Shown: positions 48,812-60,987 of the stretch, in pieces
Position numbering within the stretch: position 1 is the first letter of the stretch
Layout of the letters: each line of letters opens with the position of its first letter
Assembly: GCA_963920765.1 (NCBI GenBank)
Contig: OY987242.1
Coordinates: 64,501-128,500, forward strand
Source: Ulota crispa
Taxonomy: Eukaryota > Streptophyta > Bryopsida > Orthotrichales > Orthotrichaceae
Direction: 5' to 3'
Length of the DNA: 64,000 bases
Notes under the pieces: generated by a model
What the model was told of the DNA's origin: nothing
Seen by the model: the letters and a program-made list of their open reading frames with translations, nothing else
The model's database searches: none
Position numbers and translations under genes: made by a program

Positions 48812-49649
48812 GGATCACAAAAAAGAGTAGTCAAAAGATGAAATCAAATAGTTGCATTTCATACTAAGAGTATAATTGTAATCCACTTATAACAATTTTT
48901 GCCTTGTTTAAGGAATAAAGAAAATCTAGTTTGCTATTGCAATTATGCTTTTTGGTAATAAGGTCTTAGGACACATATACTATGTTTTCTATTATACAAT
49001 TCCTTTGATGAAAAACAAAAGAGTAATCTTACAAATCCATAAATAAATATAGCTTTAAATACATGTATAAAACAAGAACAAGATAAATACCAATGCTTTG
49101 CCTAATGTCCAAGACAACAAAGACGCATGTTTGAACAAATGTTTTTAAGTTTGTAAACAAAACTACATGACGTTGTTTAATAAAGCTATTAAAGACTTCA
49201 TCTTTTAAATTTCATAAATAGAAGCCCATTCTTAATATTTGATGTATTGTTTGTGCAATAAAATTATGTGTTTTTTGTGTGATTGATTTACATACATACA
49301 TGAGACTCATCCTTATAAATTGGCTAATAAAATCACGAATAACAAAAAAAAATCTAGTCCTAAATGTATTTTGAAACCTTGATTATGAGTGATACTTCTT
49401 TTGTACATTTTTGTGCATAAAGCACAAATGCCCCACCTAGCTAAACAACATGTGGATCATACAAGAAGTTGCATCAATATTCAAACGCAAGATGCTTGAT
49501 AATTATAAACTGATCATTCACATTTTATGAATTTATGTATTGTTTTATTTGAGGTCTATTACAATGCCATGTATATTACTAAAAATGCACATGTGTAGAA
49601 AAGTAAAAAAGTGATAAAACAAATGTCTTTATTCTAAAATGTTTAGGCC
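48812..49649. other. AT-rich spacer, nothing recognised
   Basis: No gene, RNA gene or terminal repeat was recognised here. Confidence 0.4.
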
Positions 49650-49997
49650 TTAACGTCTAAAAGCCCACGCTCATTTTTTTGTGAAAGTCACTAAAATTGC
49701 CACTTTTGGGGGAATGAGTAGAAAGGTAAAGAAATTTTCTTCTTTTGAAAATTCAACCATAGGATCTTGTCCTAGACTATGGGAGGTATTTGTTGGAAAA
49801 TTTTTAGCTCATTTTAGATGATAAAGAGTGAAATATTGACATCTAAAGTGAAGAAAGAGAAAATAATTTCTATCATGCGCAAAAACTTCAAAAGCCATTG
49901 ACCACTCTTATAGCAAAAAAATTACTCTACATAAAATTGAGGTTTAATTACCCCATGTAGAAGACCAAGTTAGGTATGTGTGGTAAATGAATTGGAG

Positions 49998-50781
49998 GCG
50001 TGCCTCTAGGAGTGCACTATACCAAATTTTCAGGGGTATCCTGCGTTCAAGGCCCTATTCGAGGGGGGCTATGTAGGTAAATTTTGTGTATTTTCATAGG
50101 GCTATGTTTAGGTAAATTTCTAAATTCTTAAGATTAAATGAACCCTATGCTTCATTATAAAAAATAAATTGTGATATTTTAGAATACCCTACTTTCATTA
50201 TAAAAACATATACTAGATAAACAACAAAACTTTCAGAGCTTTAGAGTAACATGATAAGGAAACCCTACCGAGCCTCTTGCAAAGACAAGTAATACCCTAA
50301 ACCACCTTGAAACTATATTTCATCCATTATTTTGAACCACAAACTTTTCTTTTCATCCTCCAACACTAAATCCTAAATCCTAAACCCTAAACCCTAAATC
50401 TCCTTGTATCGCCACGTGTAGTATAGAGAGAGCGCCACCCATTTTAAACCCTAGGACAGTTGGCATATAGGGCGCATTGGAAACTTGCTTTGGATTCTAC
50501 ATATACATTTTATACTAAAACCTGTACTGGACCCTACCCTATTATATTCCTGGATTTTTGTTTCTAATAAAATAGCCCTATTGTAGAATTTAAAAATATA
50601 TAAAACTCATCAATACAAAATATCCTTTGTTATTTATAGAGACCATATACACATTACAATGACCCTTATTCATTTTAAAGGCATGTCAAAAATTTAGGAC
50701 CAAAGCAATTAAAATAACCCTTCATTTGATTGCACGTGTTCTTAAATAAAATGGGGAGTGCACTCCCCAAGAGGTGTGCAA
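49998..50781. mobile_element. TIR insertion inside the TTAA element, with telomere-like repeats
   Basis: The left end GCGTGCCTCTAGGAGTGCACT resembles the inverse of the right end (GCACACCTCTTGGGGAGTGCACT). No target duplication was seen. It includes a short run of (CCCTAAA)-type repeats at about 50366-50400. Confidence 0.4.
50366..50400. repeat. Interstitial telomere-like repeat
   Basis: About five units of CCTAAAC/CCTAAAT occur in a row, the plant (TTTAGGG)n repeat on the minus strand. It is short and imperfect. Confidence 0.75.
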
Positions 50782-51347
50782 CATACTTCAAAAAATCTTT
50801 GAATGGTGGAAGGTCATGAAATTTGCAAATACACTAGGCAAAATTGGAAGATTTATGTAAAATTCAGAAACTTGGATTACTCTAATCCATATGGTAAAAA
50901 TCTAGGAATCTTAGCCTACTACAACTTGGAACAAAAAATCAAAAAACAAATATACAAATTGCTCAAAAAACCAAATTACCAAATTTTACAAGGGACAAAA
51001 GGATCGAAGGGTTGGGAGTCCCCCAAGACGAGCTTCTTCCACTCTACTCCCCTTTGCTCAAGTGTCCACATCTTGTGCTACTAAGGGTTGACCCTCTTTG
51101 GAATCAACACCTACTTACAAAAGAGAGGCCTTGTCTAAACTACCTCTTCTCGCCTAGTTTCATAAAGTTCTTGATGACTTATTTGTTCAAATATTGGAAT
51201 GAAAAAAAAAAATAGATGCCAAGGTAGGTCTTTGGATTCCTCACCTTCCATAAAAATTTCAAAAAATCACCTAATCTAATTTAGTTGTAGATACATGCTC
51301 AAAATCCATTTGTCCCTTGAGGGGACACATGATCCTTTAGGAATTAA

Positions 51348-51732
51348 TATATATTAAAACAATGGTTCTTTCAATAAAATAATTTATAGAGGATCATTTT
51401 AAGCTATTATTTTATCAAAACATAAAAAAATTACTGTTTGTTAAAAGAAATCTTAAATCAAAAGGCCATGAAATTCTTGCCAAAAAGAACTAATGTAGAA
51501 GATCTTACAAAGGAATTCATTAATATAAAGAAAATCACGTTGTGGTGAACTTTTGATAATCTTCTAGATTTTGACATGACTAAAGTAATATTCATGGTTT
51601 AACATTGTCATAACAAATTTCCCAAAAGACCAAAATTTGGGTTCAAGCCTGCAGACAAAATCCTCTAAAAAGACAATGTGAGTGCAAGGCCTGCTCAAAC
51701 TTAAATTGAAGGTTCAGTGACTTATAATATCA
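51348..51732. other. Spacer, nothing recognised
   Basis: No gene or repeat was recognised between the TTAA element and the large Mutator-like element. Confidence 0.4.
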
Positions 51733-52169
51733 CCTCCTATATCAACGATGCTAAGGTCTGAGCAAGGAGCAATGAGCGTTGAACATTGAGCAATGAGCAG
51801 TTGGATTTGAGCAGTGAAAATTCCCAATTTACCAAAAAATGTACATTTTAAAGTAAGAAAAAGTGAAGTTAAGCCAAAAATAGTAATGAAAAAACTAATA
51901 AAATTGACAAATTACTAAGTAAACTTGGAGGAAAAGAGCTTTTATAAATTCATTTAATGTCCAACTAATGTTTACAAAGGCAAAAATGGTAGAAATTCTA
52001 TTTTATGCACATGAAGAGAACTTTGAATTGGATGAAATTGAATTTTAGTCATCCATGGTCAAAAAACATTCATTCAATCATCCATCCAAAGATCATCCAA
52101 AAAATGAGATTATGACATGGATTTTGGGTACGTAATGAATAGGCGTGCATAAATATGAAATTAAGACAA

Positions 52170-52690
52170 TTTCTTGGATTTTGAGGGTGCTACAAGTTAC
52201 AATATATTAACATTTACAACTTCACTTGTACACTAGAGACCCCCTCTTCGGAACCAAATAGGTATTACATAACTTGCCATGTGAATTGTCAAAAGTTATA
52301 CAACTAAACATACATGCATAATTTTGACTTTTAGACCGCCTCCTTGGATTTTGAGGAGGGTGCAAACTATATTGAGCTCATATTGACAAATTTATTGGCA
52401 CATACTAAACCCCCGCTAGGAACCAAAGAGGTATCAAAGGAGTTGCCACAAAATCTGTCAAAGACTAAAAATCTAGATTAACGGCCATAAACATGATATA
52501 ATAACAACCTCCTCAAACTCCAAGGAGGCTCCAACTATAGGAAACTCATGCTTACAAATTCATTGGTACAAAAAGGTACTCTCCTTCTAAATTATACCAA
52601 GTCACAAAATGACAAAGTTACAATTTGTAAATGACAAATAAGCTAAACTAACAACCTTAGGAACAATAAATATTAAGCCTCCTTAGAATC
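52170..52690 (+). repeat. Older tandem units, about 170 bp, three copies
   Basis: Three diverged units each carry a CTCCTTGGATTTTGAGGAGG-like palindromic word and a GGAACCAAAGAGGTATCA-like word, spaced about 170 bp. They resemble the younger units at 53850-55210. Confidence 0.6.
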
Positions 52691-53478
52691 CAAAGAGCCT
52701 TGAGTTTACAAGACTAGTTTGTTTGACTTAAAATATGGTCAATTGATTATGCAAAATGTGCTCTTGGTATACCTTGACAAAAACAATAAGATAAAGCAGT
52801 AAATGTCACTACTTATGCCACATCAAAAAAATAGAACAATTCACACAACATATTTGATTTGCTGCAAATGGCATTCTTTTTTGTACTTTTTTAATGTTCT
52901 TGATTTTATGGTCGTGATTGTGTAGTCGATACTCATTTGAAACCTAAAATGAGAAATGTAACATAGTGAAATCTGTATTTGTCTCTAATTGCAATCCAAA
53001 ACAATTTAATACCATCCATAAAGCTAAATCAACCATATATACAAATATGACCAATGAACCCATTGAACAATAGCCTTTAGTGATCATTTTGTTAAGTTTT
53101 TGAAATTGTGCATGTACAAGGACAATTTCAAGTCATAGAAAATGTGATTCATTTAAAAAGCTCTCTATAATATATTTGGCAATTCTATATAAGTGGTTTG
53201 AAATACTCAACTGGAATTTGAGCTTGCTACTTTATGCGGCTATTACAACTCTTTTCTATCCAACAAAATGGTATACTAGAACACTACTACATGTTAGATT
53301 AAATCCTAGACTTACCAGCCAAATTTTTCATGAGATAAAAATTTCACATATTAAAGGTAACTTGGAACTTAGACATAGTTCTAACTATTGATTGCTTATG
53401 TTGTTACTTTCTACAAAACTCTAAGTTAACAATGTCCATCTAAATCTCTCCATATTCAGTAAATGCCAAAAAAACCAT

Positions 53479-53890
53479 CATTGACTTCTATAGTACTTAT
53501 TTCAAGAGAATTTTATTTTGACAATTATGATTTTGAAAATTTTATGTTGAGGTAGTTTGCGTAGAATCTTAAATATTGTTGGTTTCATATGCTTTTGCAA
53601 CACAAATCTTTTTTACATTGGGCATGTTAAGAGCAATAATTTTTGTTGTACAAAATAGAGTAGTGGCCTTTTGGGACGTACTTGGAACCTGGGTGGGATA
53701 TATGAGGGTTCAACTAATTTGTGTTTTGAACAAAGTTTCATTTTCATTGGCTGTAGAAGCACAATTTATTTCTTGTTTTTTGTTTTTTTTGTATCCAAAT
53801 TCTTTTTTTTGCTTTTTACAAAGTTTGGTCTTAGTGTCATAAGACCCCTCTTGAAACCCAAAAGATCTACTTTTGCTCATTACAGGTTTT
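53479..53890 (+). repeat. Left arm of a young inner inverted repeat
   Basis: This arm of about 390 bp is an inverted copy of 55190-55589 with only a handful of differences (about 99 percent by eye). An 88-codon frame (53576-53842) is mirrored in the right arm with one residue changed, but it shows no recognisable domain. Confidence 0.9.
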
Positions 53891-54660
53891 GTAAAGAGCC
53901 CTCTCGAAATCTAAGAGGGCTTTTTAAATTATAATTATTATTACTATTATTTATTTATTTTTGGTTTTTTCCCCTTTTTTGTTTTTTTTTTATTATGGAT
54001 TTTGTTTTTGTGTTTTAGGACCATTGTCAAAACCCGAGAGGCCTACTCATGGTGGTTTTGGATTCCATACAGGGCTCCTCGGATTCCAAGGAGCATTCCA
54101 ATTTTCTGCCTCAAGACCCTTCTTGGAACCCAAGAGGCCTACTTGTGGTGGTTATGGATTTTGTAAAGAGCTCCTCAGAATTGGAGGAGCACTTCTGAAA
54201 ATAGCAATTTTTTTTTTAATAATTTTTTTCCTCAAAAAGAGGTTTTTTTGTTTTTTTTTTTTTACAGATTTCGATTTTCTGCCTCAAGACCCTTCTCAGA
54301 ATCTAAGAGGCCTACTTGTGGTGGTCATGGATTATGTACAGGACTCCCGAAATCCGAGGAGCAATTCTAACAATAGCATTTTTTTTTTTCTCAAAAAAAT
54401 TGTTTTAATTTTTATTTTATTTTTACAAATGTCAACTTCGTGCCTCAGGACCCTTCTCAAAACCCAGGAGGCCTACTTGTGGTGGTTATGGGTTCTGTAA
54501 AGGACTCCTTGGAATCCGAGGAGCACTTCTAAAAATAGCAATTTTTGTTTTTCTCAAAAAAAAGGTTTTTTTTTTTTTTTTCTTTGCAGATTTCAACTTC
54601 AAGCCCTAGGGCCCTTCTTGGAACCCAGGAGGCGTACTTGTGCACGTTATGGATATTGTA
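53850..54660 (+). repeat. Tandem array, forward units of about 160-175 bp
   Basis: About six units carry CAAGACCCTTCTCGGAACCC, GAGGCCTACTTGTGGTGGTT and CTCCTCGGAATCCGAGGAGC-like words, followed by a T-rich tract. They give repeated low-complexity peptides such as KPKRPTCGGYGFCKE in open frames, which I take as a by-product. Confidence 0.85.
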
Positions 54661-54834
54661 AAGAAGTCACAAAATTTGTTGAGTGCACAATTCATGAAAG
54701 CTCAACATAATTTTGGATATTGAATAAGTAATTTAGTTGTGGTTGCTAGAAATTAGCTATAATGACCTTTTTAGAGAGACAATTGTCAAATTTATCTACT
54801 CTTTGCCTAGTAAATGCAATCATTACAATGGATT

Positions 54835-55210
54835 ATGTAGTCAACAAATTTTGTGATTTCTTTACAAAACCCATAACCACCACAAGTAGGCCTCTTGGGT
54901 TTCGAGAAGGGTCTTAAGGCAGGAAGTTGAAATTTGTAAAAAAAATTAAAAAACCTCTGTTTTGAGAAAAAATAAAAATAAAAAATGCAATTGTTAGAAT
55001 TGCTCCTCTGATTCCGGGAGCCCTTTACATAGTCCATGACCACCACAAGTAGGCCTCTTGGGTTCTAAGAAGGGTCTTGAGGCAGAAAATCAAAATCTGT
55101 AAAAAAAAATAAAAAAATAAAAAATAAAATTGCTATCTTTAGAAGTGCTCCTCGGATTCCGAGAGCCCTTTACAAAATCCATGACCACCACAAGTAGGCC
55201 TCTTGGGTTC
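54835..55210 (-). repeat. Tandem array, inverted units
   Basis: Three units of the same repeat in reverse orientation face the forward array across about 180 bp of other sequence (54660-54835), making a head-to-head arrangement. Confidence 0.85.
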
Positions 55211-55589
55211 CGAGAGGGGTCTTATGACACTAAGACCAAACTTTGTAAAAAGCAAAAAAAAGAATTTGGATACAAAAAAAACAAAAAACAAGAAATAAAT
55301 TGTGCTTCTACAGCCAATGAAAATGAAACTTTGTTCAAAACACAAATTAGTTGAACCCTCATATATCCCACCCAGGTTCCAAGTACGTCCCAAAAGGCCA
55401 CTACTCTATTTTGTACAACAAAAATTATTGCTCTTAACGTGCCCAATGTAAAAAAGATTTGTGTTGCAAAAGCATATGAAACCAACAATATTTAAGATTC
55501 TACACAAACTACCTCAACATAAAATTTTCAAAATCATAATTGTCAAAATAAAATTCTCTTGAAATAAGTACTATAAAAGTCAATGATAT
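55190..55589 (-). repeat. Right arm of a young inner inverted repeat
   Basis: This is the mirror of 53479-53890. See the left arm for the degree of match. The arms enclose the head-to-head array. Confidence 0.9.
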
Positions 55590-57093
55590 AATTTGTAGAG
55601 GCTTTGGTACCAATTGTTTTCACTTTTTTTGTTCTTAATTTTTTAGATTGTCTTTGTATAAAACTTGGTTTCATTTTAAAAAAATCATAACGTTTTGTTT
55701 TGAGAAACACATACTAAAAACTTAGAAAGAGAAGTTAGCTTCAAGAAAGCTCTCATATAAAGTCGTTATTTCATTAATTTTTAGCTTCCACTTACAAACA
55801 CATTTTTAAAATGTGAATAGTGGAGCTTTAGATTTTAGCTAGCTTTAGAGGAGGGGGATAGAAAGGGGAAAATTGGCCAAATAATGTGGTTTTGAAAATC
55901 TTGATTAATATAGGGTCACTTTTAACAAATATGAAGTAAAGGGCTGTACGCAGTAGTGCATTAGCATTATATGGCATAACACCATGAAGTCCTTAAGATA
56001 TTTGGTTCACAACTTTAGCCCACTTTTCATGTAATCATATTGTGACCATGCCAAATGCCCCCTTAGGTTTTAAAAATACCTCTAAGTGCTTGCAAGGTTT
56101 TTGTAAACTTTTATTTATTTTTGCTTTTAATGATATTTTTCAATTCCTATATTCATTCACAATAAAATGACAATTTAATGTTTTTTTTCATTTTTCTTAT
56201 TTAATAAAGCGTGAGAAAATGCTTTAGTACTTTTAATGTGATAAATTACCAAATGAATAAAATCATAGTCAATCTTATGTTTTTAATAATTTTACAAGGT
56301 TATTAGGATTTGAAGATTTTCACCACAAATAGTTCTTTGATCAAATATTTGTTCAAAAGTTATTTGAAAATGTTTTCAACATGTTAAAAGAAACATTATA
56401 TTAATACTCAAAAGTGCTAAAGCGGCAATTCAAAGTGTACTTTAATTTTAGAATTTGAGATATAAACTTAAGTCTCCTTTTATAGGGCTTATAACATTAT
56501 TTCATTGCTATCATTGTAGACTTGTATCTTTAAAATTTGAAAGTGCTCAATATTGCAAATTAAAAATTAAAGACTTTGAGTTTATTTGAATTGAGAGTAT
56601 AACAAAAGTATAGCAATGATACATGAAAGGTTTAATGTAAATTTGTATTTGATCTTTTTTTTAAAGTTGTGGCCAATACAAGAAATCTTGTACTTAATAT
56701 TTTTTATTGAAAAAGTAAATATCTATGAAATTTTATATTCTCTATTTTTAAGTATGCTATATTGATATATGTTTGTGATTTCTAAACAGGTTTGCATCAT
56801 ATTTGTTGTCCTCTTTTCATTTACATTCATCCATTTTAGTTTCATTCATCCAATCTGGTTTTCATTTATTCGTTTCAATGGATGAATTTCAAACATCATC
56901 CATTTTTTAAATTCATATAGTGATCACTTTTGTCTACTTACACTCATATGAAACTCCCTAAAATTTTATTTCCAATTTTCAAATTTTCATGAAAAGTTTG
57001 CTCACCGCTCAACGTTCACTGCTCACCGCTGAACGTTTAGTACTCAACGCTCATTGCTCCCTGCTCAGACTTTAGCGACCTTGCCTCCTATAT

Positions 57094-57759
57094 ATATAAA
57101 TGGTTTGAGATAATCTTTTTAGGATGGAAGATGAATTTGTTTTTATTTAGATAATTTGTTCCTTGCGCACAATAAGTTTTCCATGAGACAAATACGTTTG
57201 TCCTTATCTCCTTTCATTAAAATTGAGTTTCTATGTCAATAAAATTTGTAAAACTTTATAACTTTTCATTCAATGAGATGAGATACAAAATCTAATAAAT
57301 GTTTTCTTGTCATTTTCAATTTGCCCAAGCTTCACAAAAATTCATATCTCACAAATCAATTGGTCTAAAACCTAATCTTGATGTACTATAACACTGAACA
57401 AAAAATCAATATCTCCCAACTAGTCTAGAAACTAATCCACATGCACTATAATTGTGGTTTTTTTATAGATCAACAATACCAATTGCTTTCATCACAATGT
57501 AACTCTTTTATATTTGCTAGGAGGTGCTTGGCGTTTTATTGATTTCTAGCACATGGTTGAAGGGTGTTTGGTGGTTTATATTTGGAGCATCCTTTATTGT
57601 TTCAACTTCCACCAAAAAGTTCTACAAAATGTTGGAAATGAACATGGTTGGAAAGCACTTGGTGCTCTATATCTTGGGCGTCCTTTGTTGCTTCAACTTA
57701 CAACAAAAAATTCTAGAAGGTTCTAAAAAAGGGCGCATTTAGGGAAATACTCCCACTTA

Positions 57760-57808
<49 letters not shown>

Positions 57809-58775
57809 ATATAAAAGAGTGAAATATGCAATTTTGTAGTAGAGATTGAAAATTTCTATAAAGAACAACAATGACTAGAAGATTGAATAATTTATTGAGG
57901 ATAACATGACTAAAAAGCTGGGGTGCAGCACATGCCACATTTCTTTCCACATATCATGAGTTATTATAAGGGAATGTCAAATTTTTAGAAAAGAAAAGGT
58001 ACACACGGCAATACAAACTTTACCAAAACTAGTGTTTGAATTAACAAAGGAAATTGCACAAGCTATTGGAACTTGACATGTTGAAGTTGCTCCATTGCAT
58101 ATGATAAGATGCCCTAAACTACCTTGTTCCATGAGCAATTTTTAAATGTGTTTTGACATTTTAATGATGACTTATTGAAAGTTGAGATGCTTTTAGAGCA
58201 CCCTTCATTTCAAGTTGAACTATTTTTAACTAACTTTATAAGAGTAAGGAAATACAAATCAATTTGGTTTTAAAGATACTTTTCCTAATTTTTTAAAGAA
58301 AATCATCAACACATGCTTTAAAGAGTACAACCCCTTTGAAAATCCACCCTAGCACTGTAGAATTTTTTTACAAACGTCAACCAAAATTTGCATACATGAC
58401 ATGATTGAGAAATGTTGAAGATTTGTATTGAGAATGTTATATTAATTAAAAGACATGGCAATGATGGCTTTAGAACAAATTGAGTGTACCAGTTGGTATA
58501 ACATGGTGATGGGAAAGGATGTCATAATTAAAATGTTCAATTCTACACGGATGCTAATCTATATCCAAGAAAATTTAATTGACATTCATGTTTTATTTCA
58601 ATGATTTCTAGCCTATTAGTTGCATTCAAAACAAAAGTGCGTTTAAACTTCAAAATCGTCCAACATGACATTTGCATATTCTGCACAAGATCAGAAAATT
58701 CAAAGCTGATGAGTAGATTTAAAAAATCTAAACCCTAATTTCCAAATCCTGAAACTGAACATTTTTCAATCCATA
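57094..58775. other. AT-rich spacer with a tandem pair and a TA microsatellite
   Basis: A unit of about 90 bp (with CATGGTTGAAGGGTGTTTGG and CCTTTATTGTTTCAACTT words) is repeated in tandem at about 57547-57726. A nearly pure (TA)n tract lies at 57760-57813. No gene was recognised. Confidence 0.6.
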
Positions 58776-58779
58776 ATAA

Positions 58780-59720
58780 CCCCTAAAGGACCAAGGGTGT
58801 CTTTTGAGGAAAAATCTCAGAAACTGCCAACTTTTAGTGCAGGGCTCAAATTGAAATCAAAAACCTTTTTTCTTAATTTCAACCGTACAAAAGTGTGGAA
58901 AAAAGAAATTGTGAAAAAAAAATCAACCCATTTGACCACGCAAATTGGAAGATTATAACGTTTGAAGTGAGGAAAACAACTTTTTTTCCATTCTTGCAAA
59001 AAAAAGCCAGTAGAATTTGAGCCTTCCTAGAGTAAATTTTTTGCTCTATACAAATTTGAGCTTTTTGACCATTCACAAGCATACAATGTTAGGTTCACTC
59101 ATGAAAATTTTTAGGTGCAAATATAGAATCTAGCGTATTCTAAATCACCCTGCAATTTAGTGAATGGCAATACATTAGTAATTCTTTCTTGATTTCTTGT
59201 GCAATGAGGAATTCTTTTATTTGAATTGGAAGAATTTAAGGTTGAAGACAAACATTTGAAACATGTGAATATTTTTTTAAGAACTTTAGATTTATATATT
59301 GAAAGATAATAGGGCGTGAAGTTAGAGGATTTGTTTTTTCTTGAAACTACTTGAACATAGTTAACAAAATTTGACTCCCTTCTAAATATGAAGTGAGAGC
59401 TTCATTTTTTTTTTTTTTTTTTTTTTTTTCACAATTGTACACCATATTCTTTTGGTTACATATTTGTCAAATTTCAAAAGTTGATGCAATTTTTAGCATA
59501 AGATTCTTCAAAGATGTCCAAACTCCCCGAGGTGCCCAAATTCTTTTGGGCAACATAACTTTGAACCAAGCATCCAATTGGGAAAAAATTACATTTCCAT
59601 TTGAGAATACATATTTGCACCTTTTGTAACAATTTTGAGAACATCTAATAAAAATTGCCTCCATATGACCCTACATGAGTTCTAAAGTGGATGTTGAATA
59701 GCCACTTGGTCCTTTAGGGG
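58780..59720 (-). mobile_element. TTAA-family DNA element, subfamily B, inverted (941 bp)
   Basis: The ends CCCCTAAAGGACCAAG and CTTGGTCCTTTAGGGG are a perfect inverted repeat. The left flank reads ATAA (58776-58779) and the right flank TTAA (59721-59724). The interior is the reverse complement of 18769-19718. A long T-tract lies near 59405-59430. Confidence 0.85.
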
Positions 59721-59988
59721 TTAATTGAAAATTTTAAACGTTCTCCAATAAACATCATTCTACTTTTTCACAGCTTATTAGGACTCACTTTTGGGTACAT
59801 GCTGGGTTTGGGTCATCCCATCTAAACCAGGGCATGAATTCAAAGTGACTGCATGATTGATGAGTTGAGTCTACTTGTCAAGCATGTGATGAACTCACTA
59901 TAAATTATAATCCCTGTTCAATGATCACAAATCAATCATTGTGAGAATGTCAATGACACATAATTAATACCTTGCTCCACATGGAGTA

Positions 59989-60315
59989 AGGTAGGAGGCT
60001 CAAATTTGGAGCAGACTCAAATTTGGAGCACCTCCTCAAATGTATTCTTTCTATACATTTTGTTTTTCATAGCCCTTCAACAATGTACAGCTCTTGTACA
60101 TTTGAGGAGGTGTTCTATTGTAGAACCCTATGACCTTTCCACTTCAAATATTTATATCTAATTTCACAAAGTTCCAAAAAATATGAAACAACTTGGGTTA
60201 GATGCGGATTCTTCTTGTCTTTCAAGGAAAGTTTACTGAAATTCATTTCAAGGAATTTCACCTACCCAAAATTCAGTTTTAGCCCTGAGATGCTCCATGT
60301 ATGAGCCTCCTACCT
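59989..60315. mobile_element. AGGTAGGAGGCTC-ended MITE (327 bp)
   Basis: AGGTAGGAGGCTCA and its exact inverse form the ends. TA lies on both sides (59987-59988 and 60316-60317). The interior has further short inverted words (CTCCTCAAATGTA / TACATTTGAGGAGG) but no coding frame. Confidence 0.85.
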
Positions 60316-60672
60316 TACAAATCCAAATATTGTTGGTTTTGGGTATACATTCCGTAGAGGAAATGGGAGCTGTACAATTTTTAGCTTCACCTGCTAAAAT
60401 CAAGCATTTTTCATTTTCAACCCGTTTTTCACAGGCATGCATCAGTTTTTTTATGAATCGCTCATATATAAATTGTAATATGTTATAATAATAATATATA
60501 TATTTTTTGAGAAATCTGGCCAATTTTTTTATTGTATAGTTTCAAGTTTCAATCAATTTTTTTGTGATATCAAGCGGCTCACAATACACTAAATGCTGGT
60601 TCTCCCTAGACCCTAGGTTGCAAGCTCAATGCCTAGTTCCACCTGTCTTGGCATGTGAGGAAAGTAGCAATA

Positions 60673-60985
60673 TAGTAGGAACACTCATAAGCGTTAGTGT
60701 CCCCATAACCGTCACCTGTGAAATCTTGAAAAATTTGTGAAAGTGAATAAATGTAATGACAAGGATGTACAACATGTGAACATGAAATCTTAAAAGTGGT
60801 TATGGGTGCAATGGCAATTTGCTCTTTAAAAATTCACAACTTATTCTCACAGTATCCAAATAATACATTCAAAAATGTAAACTCATTTTTTTCTGTTCTT
60901 AATAGGATCTTATAATTGGTTAGTTGTTTATTAATAGTCATCATGTTCAAATCCCTTAGTTTGACGTTTATGGGTGCTCTTACCT
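60673..60985 (-). mobile_element. AGGTA-ended MITE, copy 4, inverted (about 313 bp)
   Basis: This is the reverse complement of the 314-bp family (15670, 23009, 40109), with AGCACCCATAAACGTC-type ends. One base near the left tip is missing (GTAGGAAC). TA follows the right end. Confidence 0.8.
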
Positions 60986-60987
60986 TA

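Larger units (their letters stand above)
49654..51343 (+). mobile_element. TTAA-family DNA element, subfamily A, with a foreign interior (1690 bp)
   Basis: TTAA flanks both sides (49650-49653 and 51344-51347). The left 330 bp and right 170 bp match subfamily A (12968, 42267), with decayed tips CGTCTAAAAGCCC and ATCCTTTAGGA. The middle from about 49998 to 51170 is not subfamily A sequence. Part of it is a TIR insertion, and part of the original middle is missing. Confidence 0.7.
51743..57083. mobile_element. Large Mutator-like TIR element, non-autonomous (5341 bp)
   Basis: The left end CAACGATGCTAAGGTCTGAG and the inverse of the right end (CAAGGTCGCTAAAGTCTGAG) continue inward through GGAGCAATGAGCGTTGA, about 40 bp in all. 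CCTCCTATAT lies directly outside both ends (51733-51742 and 57084-57093), a perfect 10-bp duplication. Both subterminal zones repeat short TGAGCAATGAGC-like words. Inside is an array of units of about 165 bp and a young inverted repeat. No transposase frame was recognised. A Mutator assignment rests on duplication length and TIR length only. Confidence 0.75.

Noticed and set aside
53576-53842. An 88-codon hydrophobic frame conserved in both inverted-repeat arms
   Set aside because: The arms are about 99 percent identical at the DNA level, so the match says nothing about selection on protein. No family is recognised.
53961-54500. A 179-codon open frame rich in Phe with repeated RPTCGGYGFCKE-type peptides
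   Set aside because: It lies entirely in tandem repeat units with T-rich spacers. The peptide repeats follow the DNA repeats, and there is no domain or start context.
57760-57813. (TA)n tract as a replication or regulatory signal
   Set aside because: It is a plain dinucleotide microsatellite in gene-free DNA with no other signal around it.
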